Below, piece by piece: positions 1 to 5,476 of a stretch of 5,476 nt of DNA. The DNA is taken from positions 1-5,476 of the forward strand of contig CAJQOV010000019.1 in NCBI GenBank assembly GCA_905480065.1, read 5' to 3'. Under the pieces are notes generated by a model. That model was not told where the DNA came from. It saw only the letters and a program-made list of their open reading frames with translations, and made no database searches. Both the position numbers and the translations under genes were made by a program. Origin of the DNA: an uncultured Gammaproteobacteria bacterium. Its GTDB lineage: Bacteria; Pseudomonadota; Gammaproteobacteria; UBA9214. Within the stretch, counting starts at the first letter, position 1. Each line of letters opens with the position of its first letter.

Positions 1-156
1 CCGTTTACTGCCATTCACCAGGTGATCGCAAGCACCCTTGAGCAGCTGGTTGTGCATCCTGCCGCCACACTGGAAACCGTGCTGGCCGATGATGCGCTGG
101 CGCGTGTGCAGGCTGCCGAACTGGTTGCTGCGGCAAAGGTCACAATGGCACGATGA
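1..156 (+). CDS. dxr: 1-deoxy-D-xylulose 5-phosphate reductoisomerase, C-terminal fragment
   Basis: This is the 3' end of a gene that enters from the left edge, giving 51 residues and a TGA stop at 154-156. Dxr is a cytoplasmic NADPH- and divalent-metal-dependent enzyme that converts DXP to 2-C-methyl-D-erythritol 4-phosphate, the committed step of the MEP isoprenoid pathway. Only the C-terminal helical domain is visible; the NADPH and catalytic segments lie outside the window. The fragment begins PFTAIHQVI and continues STLEQ, matching the pattern FTDIAALNLSVLEKM of E. coli Dxr, followed by the usual segment with spaced hydrophobics (TLETVLADDALAR) and an Ala-rich last helix. The position immediately before rseP is the classical location of dxr (often called ispC). 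The stop overlaps the rseP start, implying translational coupling. Identity rests on a short tail plus synteny, so it is firm but not proven by an active site. Confidence 0.9.
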   Translation, partial: PFTAIHQVIASTLEQLVVHPAATLETVLADDALARVQAAELVAAAKVTMAR

Positions 157-1517
157 ACAGCGTCCTGTACTCCCTGGCAGCCTTTCTTGTAGCAATCGGT
201 GTGCTGGTTACCGTTCACGAGTTTGGCCATTTCTGGGTGGCGCGCCGGCTCGGTGTCAAGGTATTGCGTTTCTCGATCGGTTTTGGCCGGCCACTGTGGA
301 AACGCACTTTTGGTGCGGACCGTACCGAGCTGGTAGTCGCCGCCCTGCCGCTGGGCGGTTACGTGAAGATGCTGGATGAGCGCGAGGGTGAGGTGTTGCC
401 GGCCGAGTTGCATCGTGCCTTCAATCGCAAGCCGGTCACCACCCGCATTGCCGTGGTACTGGCCGGACCGCTGTTCAATTTCCTGTTTGCGATCCTGGTC
501 TACTGGCTGATGTTTGTGGCCGGTGTACCCGGTATGCGCCCGGTCGTAGGAGAGGTGACGCCGGGGTCGCTGGCAGAACTGGCCGGTATCCGGCAGGGTG
601 ACGAGATTGTTGCGATCCAGGGGGTCGACACGCCGACCTGGGACCGCGCAATGATGAACTTGCTGGAAGCCAGCCTCGACGAGCGACAGCTGCTTGAGCT
701 GCGGGTGCGTGATTCCAGCGGCGGGGAACGGCAGTTGCAGGTACCGCTTGATGAGCCGGACCAGCTGCTGGAAAAGGGCGGGGTGCTGCAGAATTTCGGG
801 CTCGCTCCATGGCAGTTACCGGCGCTGATCGACGAGGTGGTGGAGGGCAAGGCCGCGCAACGGGATGGCCTGTTGCCGGGTGACCGGATTGTCACGGCCG
901 ACGGGGAAAATATCAGCGGCTGGAACGACTGGGTGGAATATGTGCGGGCGCGGCCGGAGCAGCCCATCGTGGTCGGGGTGCAGCGTGACGGGGTTTCCGT
1001 TACGGTACGACTGGTGCCGGAACGGGTCAGTGAAAACGGCACTGAACACGGTTATATCGGCGCCGCAGTTCGCCTGCCGGACGACGGGCAGCGTGCTACA
1101 ATGCGCGTCGATGTGCACTACGGCATGCTGGAAGCGGTTCCCGCGGCCATGGAAAAGACCCTGGAAGTGTCGACACTGACGTTGCGCACGCTCTGGAAGA
1201 TGGTTATCGGCCGTGCCTCGGTGGAGAACCTCAGTGGACCGATCAGTATCGCCCGTTACGCGGGTGAGTCAGCGGCGATCGGCCTGAGCACGTTTCTGGC
1301 ATTCCTGGGGGTGGTCAGTGTCAGCCTGGGAGTTCTGAACCTGTTGCCCATCCCGTTGCTGGACGGTGGTCACCTGCTGTATTACCTGGTGGAAGTGGTA
1401 AAGGGGAGTCCGGTTTCCGAGGCAGTGCAGCTGGTTGGGCAGAAACTCGGTATCGTCCTGTTGCTGCTGCTGATGACCGTGGCCTTTTATAACGATTTGA
1501 TACGACTGGTTGAATGA
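153..1517 (+). CDS. rseP: RseP site-2 zinc metalloprotease (RIP protease)
   Basis: The product has 454 residues, close to the roughly 450 of E. coli RseP. It is an inner-membrane protease that makes the second cut in anti-sigma factor RseA after DegS, freeing sigma-E, and it also clears remnant signal peptides. Seen in the sequence: TM1 at about residues 5-27 carries the zinc motif HEFGH (H22, E23, H26). LPLGGYVKM follows at 66-73. TM2 is at about 98-122. Two PDZ domains lie at about 128-200 and 222-305. The conserved NLSGPISIA is at 359-367. TM3 ends in NLLPIPLLDGG with the third zinc ligand D404. TM4 is at about 428-448. The position matching E. coli Asn389 is Ser391, while the Asn394, Pro397 and Pro399 equivalents are kept (396, 399, 401). 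The ATG shares ATGA with the dxr stop. A weak AAAGG at 135-139 lies 13 bases upstream, farther than ideal, so coupling to dxr translation is likely. No in-frame damage is seen. Confidence 0.97.
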   Translation: MNSVLYSLAAFLVAIGVLVTVHEFGHFWVARRLGVKVLRFSIGFGRPLWKRTFGADRTELVVAALPLGGYVKMLDEREGEVLPAELHRAFNRKPVTTRIAVVLAGPLFNFLFAILVYWLMFVAGVPGMRPVVGEVTPGSLAELAGIRQGDEIVAIQGVDTPTWDRAMMNLLEASLDERQLLELRVRDSSGGERQLQVPLDEPDQLLEKGGVLQNFGLAPWQLPALIDEVVEGKAAQRDGLLPGDRIVTADGENISGWNDWVEYVRARPEQPIVVGVQRDGVSVTVRLVPERVSENGTEHGYIGAAVRLPDDGQRATMRVDVHYGMLEAVPAAMEKTLEVSTLTLRTLWKMVIGRASVENLSGPISIARYAGESAAIGLSTFLAFLGVVSVSLGVLNLLPIPLLDGGHLLYYLVEVVKGSPVSEAVQLVGQKLGIVLLLLLMTVAFYNDLIRLVE

Positions 1518-1526
1518 TTGACTGAC
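1511..1526 (+). repeat. Four tandem TGAN units directly before the bamA ATG
   Basis: The bases read TGAA TGAT TGAC TGAC and then ATG at 1527. TGA triplets occur at 1511, 1515, 1519 and 1523. Because the period is four, they place a stop in every reading frame within 16 bases. The one at 1515 is the rseP stop. The junction also contains a three-codon mini-ORF (ATG 1514 to TGA 1523) and the alternative bamA start TTG 1518. No purine-rich Shine-Dalgarno sequence is visible, so a role in termination-reinitiation is an inference; it could also be chance. Confidence 0.6.
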
Positions 1527-3818
1527 ATGGTTAGGCACGTGATTCGCCTGCTGGGAATGTTGTTGCTCGGTTGCTGCCTGTGCGGACCGGCATATGCATT
1601 CGATCCGTTTACGGTTACTGACATTCGTGTTGAAGGCCTGCAGCGCATCTCCGCAGGTACCGTGTTCAATTACCTGCCGGTCAAGGTGGGCCAGACACTG
1701 GACACCAATGGCTCGGTGGACGCAGTGAGCGCACTGTTCAAAACCGGTTTCTTCGATAACGTGTACCTGGAGCGGGATGGCGATGTACTGGTGGTGTTCG
1801 TCAGTGAGCGCGCAGCGATCAGCAGTATCAAGCTGGAGGGTAACCAGGACCTGGAAAGCAAGGAACTGCTCGACGGACTCAAGCAGATTGGCCTTGCAGA
1901 AGGACGCGTATTCGACCGTTCGTTGCTGGAAAAGGTCGAGCAGGAGCTGCAGCGCCAGTATTTCAGTCGTGGCAAATATGCCGTCCGTATCGATACCACC
2001 GTTACTCCGCTGGAGCGCAACCGTGTCGGTATCCTGATCAATATTTCGGAAGGTCGTGTTGCGCACATCAGGCAGATCAGCATCATCGGTAACCACAGCT
2101 TCCCCGCAAAAGATCTGCTCAAGCAGTTTTCCCAGACCACGCCGACCATGTTCTCGGCATTCACCAAGAAAGACCAGTATTCCAAGCAGGCGCTGTCTGC
2201 CGATCTGGAGATTCTGCGCACCTGGTATCTTGACCGTGGCTATCTCAATTTCCAGATCAATTCGACGCAGGTATCGATAACCCCGGACAAGAAAGACATT
2301 TACATCACCATCAATATCACCGAGGGCGAGCCTTATTCCATCAAGGTGGTGACCTTGTCCGGCGACCTGGTGGTGCCTGCGGAGGAGGTATTTCCGCTGA
2401 TACGGATCAATCCCGGCGATGTGTTTTCCCGCAAGCGCGTGACCGAGGCGGTGGACCGGATCAGTTCCCTGCTGGGCAACCAGGGTTACGCGTTTGCCAA
2501 TGTCAACACGGTGCCGGAACTGGACGAGGCAAGCCGGGAGGTATCGCTGGGCTTTTTCGTAGATCCGGGCAAACGCGTCTACGTGCGCCGTATCAATCTG
2601 TCCGGCAATACCTCAACCCGTGATGAAGTGTTGCGCCGCGAGATGCGCCAGATGGAAGGTGGCTGGTATTCCGCAGAAAAGGTTGAGCGTTCGCGCACGC
2701 GCCTGGACCGGCTCGGCTTCTTCGAGAACGTCAATGTCGAGACACCGTCCGTGCCCGGCACCGCGGACCAGCTGGATGTCAACTATTCGGTCACCGAGAT
2801 TTCCTCGGGCAGCATCACCGCCGGTGTCGGTTATTCGCAGACCTCCGGATTGCTGTTCAATGCCAGTGTCCAGCAGAACAACTTTCTGGGTAGCGGCAAG
2901 CGGGTCAGCTTCACATTCGATAACAGCGATATAAACACCGTATACAGCTTTTCCTATGTCAATCCGTACTGGACCCTGGACGGAGTGAGTCGTGGTATTG
3001 GTGCCTATTACCGCGAGACCGATGCCAGCCGGGCAAACCTCGCGGACTATTCCACCGATACGCGCGGGCTGGACGTCAACTTCGGATTTCCGATCAATGA
3101 GTACGACACAATACGCTTCAGTGCCGGGTACAAGGGGCTGGACCTGGTTTCCAACGCCTTTTCACCCACCGAGGTCACCGATTTTGAGGATATGCATGGC
3201 AACAGTTTCGGGGACCTGGTGCTTATCGCCAGCTGGCGGCATGATTCCCGCAACAAGGCGCTGGTTCCGACCGAAGGCGGCCTGCAGTCCGTGGCGCTGG
3301 AATCCACCTTGCCGGGATCGGGCCTGGAATACTACAAGCTGGATTATCAGCAGCAGCTCTATCTGCCTTTGACGCGTAACCTTACCCTGGGCATGAAGGG
3401 CAGGCTTGGCTATGGTGACGGTTATGGCGAGTATGAAACGTTGCCGTTTTTCGAGAATTTCTTTGCTGGCGGCATTCGCTCCATTCGCGGTTTCGATGAC
3501 AATACCCTCGGACCCAGGGACTCGAATAACAATTCCATCGGCGGATCTTTCCTGACGGTGTTCAGCGTGGAGATGCTGTTTCCGGTGCCGTACCTCGATA
3601 CCGGTGGCGGCACGCGGCTGAGCGCATTCCTGGATTTTGGTAATGTGTACGAGGATTTCAATACTTTTGATGCGGCTGATTTCAGGTATTCTGTCGGTAT
3701 TGCGGGGCTGTGGTCGTCGCCACTGGGACCAATATCGGCGAGTCTCGGGTTCCCGCTGAATTCGAAACCGGATGATCAGGAACAACTCTTCCAGTTCACG
3801 GTGGGTACCTTCTTCTGA
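1527..3818 (+). CDS. bamA: Outer membrane protein assembly factor BamA (Omp85)
   Basis: From ATG 1527 the product has 763 residues (E. coli has 810). BamA is the essential beta-barrel core of the BAM complex, which folds and inserts outer-membrane proteins. In order: a signal peptide at residues 1-24 ending in AYA; five POTRA domains at about 28-96, 97-178, 179-268, 269-349 and 350-424, with the typical G-N/D turns and GFF(D/E)NV ends in the first and fifth; then a beta-barrel from about 428 to the end. The barrel has SSGSITAGVGY at its first strand, the L6 motif IRGF at 653-656, the SPLGP strand near 731, and a terminal aromatic residue (Phe763). The shortfall against E. coli lies mainly in extracellular loops, notably L6. 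All three cysteines are in the signal peptide; I see none in the mature protein. The start is uncertain: TTG 1518 abuts the rseP stop and would add MTD, but ATG 1527 gives a cleaner signal peptide. The gene lies in the same frame as rseP. Confidence 0.97.
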   Translation: MVRHVIRLLGMLLLGCCLCGPAYAFDPFTVTDIRVEGLQRISAGTVFNYLPVKVGQTLDTNGSVDAVSALFKTGFFDNVYLERDGDVLVVFVSERAAISSIKLEGNQDLESKELLDGLKQIGLAEGRVFDRSLLEKVEQELQRQYFSRGKYAVRIDTTVTPLERNRVGILINISEGRVAHIRQISIIGNHSFPAKDLLKQFSQTTPTMFSAFTKKDQYSKQALSADLEILRTWYLDRGYLNFQINSTQVSITPDKKDIYITINITEGEPYSIKVVTLSGDLVVPAEEVFPLIRINPGDVFSRKRVTEAVDRISSLLGNQGYAFANVNTVPELDEASREVSLGFFVDPGKRVYVRRINLSGNTSTRDEVLRREMRQMEGGWYSAEKVERSRTRLDRLGFFENVNVETPSVPGTADQLDVNYSVTEISSGSITAGVGYSQTSGLLFNASVQQNNFLGSGKRVSFTFDNSDINTVYSFSYVNPYWTLDGVSRGIGAYYRETDASRANLADYSTDTRGLDVNFGFPINEYDTIRFSAGYKGLDLVSNAFSPTEVTDFEDMHGNSFGDLVLIASWRHDSRNKALVPTEGGLQSVALESTLPGSGLEYYKLDYQQQLYLPLTRNLTLGMKGRLGYGDGYGEYETLPFFENFFAGGIRSIRGFDDNTLGPRDSNNNSIGGSFLTVFSVEMLFPVPYLDTGGGTRLSAFLDFGNVYEDFNTFDAADFRYSVGIAGLWSSPLGPISASLGFPLNSKPDDQEQLFQFTVGTFF

Positions 3819-3835
3819 CGAACCAAACGCTGTAC

Positions 3836-3839
3836 GGAG
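3836..3839 (+). promoter_or_regulatory. Shine-Dalgarno GGAG that selects the skp start
   Basis: GGAG lies in the bamA-skp gap. It sits one base before ATG 3841, too close for normal use, but seven bases before GTG 3847, an optimal spacing. It therefore favours GTG as the skp initiator. This is the clearest ribosome-binding site in the window. Confidence 0.65.
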
Positions 3840-3846
3840 AATGAAT

Positions 3847-4356
3847 GTGAAAACTTGCAAAAATATGGTTAACGGTCTGGTTCTTGCCTCTGCGCTGTCA
3901 CTGCTCCCGGGCATGGCGGCTGCAGAGCTGAAGATCGGTTTTGTTGATCTTGCCAAGCTGAGCGAAAATGCGCCGCAGATCATCGCCGCGCAAAACAAGA
4001 TCGATGCGGAATTTTCCTCGCGCGAGAAGGAACTGGTGGAGTTGCAGCGCCGCGTGGCCAAGCTGGAAGAGGGCCTGACGACTGACGGCGCAGTGCTCAG
4101 CGAGTCCGAGCGTAATGCCAAGGAACGTGAGATTCTTGGCAAGCGGCGCGAACTGAAACGATCGCAGGACGAATTCCGTGACGACCTCAATATCCGCAAA
4201 AACGAAATGCTGCGGACTGTGAATGTCGAGATCGGTAATGTGATCGAGGCGTTCGCAAAGAGCGAGAAATACGACCTGATTCTTGCGCAGGGGGTAATGT
4301 ACGCCGGTAGCAAGGTCGACATTACCGAGCAGGTCCTCAAGAAGCTGGCGGAATAA
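3847..4356 (+). CDS. skp: Periplasmic chaperone Skp (OmpH family)
   Basis: From GTG 3847 the product has 169 residues; from ATG 3841 it would have 171 (E. coli Skp has 161). Skp is a trimeric, jellyfish-shaped periplasmic chaperone that holds unfolded outer-membrane proteins on their way to BamA. Numbering from GTG, the sequence shows a signal peptide at 1-26 with a positive n-region (MKTCK), a hydrophobic core and GMAAA before the cut, then the small beta segment ELKIGFVDLAKL typical of the family. A long charged heptad-like helical hairpin follows at about 45-125 (the tentacle arm). The closing segment YDLILAQGVMYAGSKVDIT and TEQVLKKL complete the trimer body. By hand count the mature chain has about 25 Lys/Arg and 28 Asp/Glu, so it is not strongly basic as in E. 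coli. Position between bamA and lpxD is the classical location. A still longer in-frame extension back to 3772 would overlap bamA and spoil the signal peptide. Confidence 0.93.
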   Translation: MKTCKNMVNGLVLASALSLLPGMAAAELKIGFVDLAKLSENAPQIIAAQNKIDAEFSSREKELVELQRRVAKLEEGLTTDGAVLSESERNAKEREILGKRRELKRSQDEFRDDLNIRKNEMLRTVNVEIGNVIEAFAKSEKYDLILAQGVMYAGSKVDITEQVLKKLAE

Positions 4357-4389
4357 CAACGGCACAGCAAGTCTGCGGGTACACCGGCA

Positions 4390-5427
4390 ATGGGCATAAC
4401 CCTCAAGGCGCTGGCGGAACGGATCGGTGCCGAATTGCACGGGGGCGCACCGGACACCGAAATATTTTCCGTTGCGACACTGCAAAAAGCCGGTCCCGGG
4501 CAGCTCAGTTTCCTGGCCAACAAGGGCTATCGCAGGTTTCTCGCAGATACCCGTGCCGCGGCGGTCATTCTGGCGCCGGAATACGCGCAGGAATGTCCGG
4601 TAGCTGCGCTGCTATCAGCCAATCCGTATGCGAGTTACGCACGTGCTGCGTCACTGCTAGCACCCCGGCCACCGGCCCGGGCCGGGATTCATCCGTCTGC
4701 CGTGCTGGAGAAAGATTGTTCCGTGCATGACAGTGCCTGGGTCGGCCCGCACTGCATCATCGAGGCAGGGGCCGTGGTAGGCGCCGGGGTGCAACTGCAG
4801 GGGGGCTGTTTTCTTGGCGCCGGCAGCAGCATCGGTGCACACAGTTGCCTGGCAGCCAACGTGGTGATCTGCCATGGCGTAACGATTGGCCAGCGCGTCA
4901 ATATTGCGCCCGGTGCGGTCATCGGCAGCGACGGCTTTGGCCTGGCGAGTGAGGACGGCCGCTGGCTGAACGTGCCACAGCTTGGCAGCGTGCGCATCGG
5001 CGATGATGCCGAAATCGGCGCTAATACCACGATTGACCGGGGGGCACTGGAAGATACCGTGCTGGAGGAGGGGGTGCGGCTCGATAACCAGATCCAGGTT
5101 GCGCACAATGTCTTTATCGGTGCGCATACTGCGATTGCCGGTTGCGTGGGTATCTCCGGCAGTGCGCGGATCGGACGGCACTGCATGATCGGTGGTGGTG
5201 CGGGGATTGTCGGGCATCTTGAAATAGCAGATCACGTGATCATTACCGGCATGACCATGGTGACGAAATCAATTACCCGTCCGGGTGTTTATTCCTCGGG
5301 CGTCCCGGCACAGGACAATGACAGCTGGAACCGCAACTACGCGCGCTTTCGCCAGCTCGACCGCATGGCGCGCAGGTTGCATACGATAGAACGCCGGCTC
5401 GGTTCCGGCAAAGAAACAGAAGAATGA
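4390..5427 (+). CDS. lpxD: UDP-3-O-(3-hydroxyacyl)glucosamine N-acyltransferase LpxD
   Basis: The product has 345 residues (E. coli has 341). LpxD is a cytoplasmic homotrimer that transfers an R-3-hydroxyacyl chain from acyl carrier protein to the 2-amine of UDP-3-O-acylglucosamine, the third step of lipid A synthesis. The N-terminal uridine-binding domain spans about 1-98, with GQLSFLANKGYRRFL at 37-51. A left-handed beta-helix of hexapeptide repeats ([IV]-G-x-x-x-x) spans about 100-295, including GSDGFG at 179-184 and IDRGALEDT at 215-223. The catalytic base is H239 in QVAHN, and H276 in VGHLEI is the second conserved histidine; both have the same numbering as E. coli. PGVYSSGVPAQ at 298-308 precedes C-terminal helices (about 312-337) that bind acyl carrier protein. 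The ATG follows a 33-base gap without a good Shine-Dalgarno sequence, and I see no better in-frame start. The family is certain; acyl-chain length preference cannot be read from sequence. Confidence 0.97.
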   Translation: MGITLKALAERIGAELHGGAPDTEIFSVATLQKAGPGQLSFLANKGYRRFLADTRAAAVILAPEYAQECPVAALLSANPYASYARAASLLAPRPPARAGIHPSAVLEKDCSVHDSAWVGPHCIIEAGAVVGAGVQLQGGCFLGAGSSIGAHSCLAANVVICHGVTIGQRVNIAPGAVIGSDGFGLASEDGRWLNVPQLGSVRIGDDAEIGANTTIDRGALEDTVLEEGVRLDNQIQVAHNVFIGAHTAIAGCVGISGSARIGRHCMIGGGAGIVGHLEIADHVIITGMTMVTKSITRPGVYSSGVPAQDNDSWNRNYARFRQLDRMARRLHTIERRLGSGKETEE

Positions 5428-5476
5428 ACTACAACCGAATGGCACATACTTGAACCTGAAACTTGCTAAACAGCCA
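5428..5476 (+). other. Flank after lpxD; possible start of a downstream gene (fabZ expected by synteny)
   Basis: An ATG at 5424-5426 overlaps the lpxD stop as ATGA but gives only MNYNRMAHT before TGA at 5451-5453. The frame beginning TTG 5450 (TTG AAC CTG AAA, then CTT GCT AAA CAG CCA) stays open to the window end, giving (M)NLKLAKQP. In gammaproteobacteria the next gene is usually fabZ, the 3-hydroxyacyl-ACP dehydratase, but no FabZ motif is reached here and no Shine-Dalgarno sequence precedes the TTG. The real start may lie beyond the window. I see no hairpin-plus-T-run terminator here, which fits read-through into the next gene. Confidence 0.3.

Noticed and set aside
1442..1473. Sigma-E-like promoter (GAAACTC with GCTGA) upstream of bamA
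   Set aside because: The spacer is about 20 bases and both boxes have mismatches; the bases encode the conserved start of RseP TM4.
1557..1583. Lipobox-like LLLGC in the BamA signal peptide, suggesting a lipoprotein
   Set aside because: The stretch before the cysteine is short with an Arg close by, -2 is Leu rather than a preferred small residue, and a standard AYA cleavage site follows; BamA proteins are not lipoproteins.
1269..2096. A 275-residue open frame on the minus strand across the rseP/bamA junction
   Set aside because: Low-complexity Gln- and His-rich product antisense to conserved domains of RseP and BamA; a shadow frame.
3667..3692. Sigma-70-like boxes TTGATG and TATTCT within bamA upstream of skp
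   Set aside because: The 14-base spacer is too short and the bases encode conserved barrel strands.
4357..4389. Terminator or small regulatory element in the skp-lpxD gap
   Set aside because: The 33 bases show no convincing inverted repeat and no T run.
3162..4523. A 453-residue open frame on the minus strand across the bamA 3' end, skp and the lpxD start
   Set aside because: It is antisense to three clearly recognised genes, its translation is rich in Ser and Arg with no recognisable domain, and it follows from codon bias on the plus strand.
153..5427. Possible undescribed system or foreign island
   Set aside because: All complete genes are conserved housekeeping envelope genes in classical order, with even base composition and no mobile-element, repeat-array or phage signatures.

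Overview
This window is a compact stretch of a proteobacterial, most likely gammaproteobacterial, chromosome. It carries the envelope-biogenesis cluster in the order dxr (3' end) - rseP - bamA - skp - lpxD, all on the + strand. The gene order is the classical one. The proteins align by eye with their Escherichia coli counterparts at catalytic positions: RseP HExxH at residues 22-26, and LpxD His239 and His276 at identical numbering. G+C looks to be in the high fifties and is even across the window. I could not assign a genus; a free-living, non-enteric gammaproteobacterium is an inference from the gene order and from BamA lacking the long enteric L6 insertion.

Layout: 1-156 encodes the last 51 residues of DXP reductoisomerase (Dxr). 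Its stop overlaps the rseP start by four bases (ATGA). rseP (153-1517) encodes the site-2 intramembrane protease. bamA (best start 1527, end 3818) follows a run of four TGA triplets spaced four bases apart. skp (best start 3847, end 4356) follows after a short gap containing the clearest Shine-Dalgarno sequence in the window. lpxD (4390-5427) follows a 33-base gap. The last 49 bases hold no gene I can name; fabZ is the usual next gene, and one reading frame there stays open to the window end.

How the genes work together: Dxr makes the isoprenoid precursor MEP, which feeds the undecaprenyl carrier. RseP releases the envelope-stress sigma factor by cleaving its anti-sigma factor. Skp escorts unfolded outer-membrane proteins through the periplasm to BamA, the core of the outer-membrane insertion machine. 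LpxD makes the diacylated lipid A precursor that leads to the outer leaflet of that membrane. The tight spacing, the overlap and the absence of visible terminators suggest one transcription unit.

I found no mobile element, RNA gene, CRISPR array, foreign island or undescribed system. The points worth a second look are small: the TGA ladder at the rseP/bamA junction, the skp start choice, a cysteine-free mature BamA with a short L6 loop, a near-neutral to acidic Skp, and the unresolved gene start downstream of lpxD.
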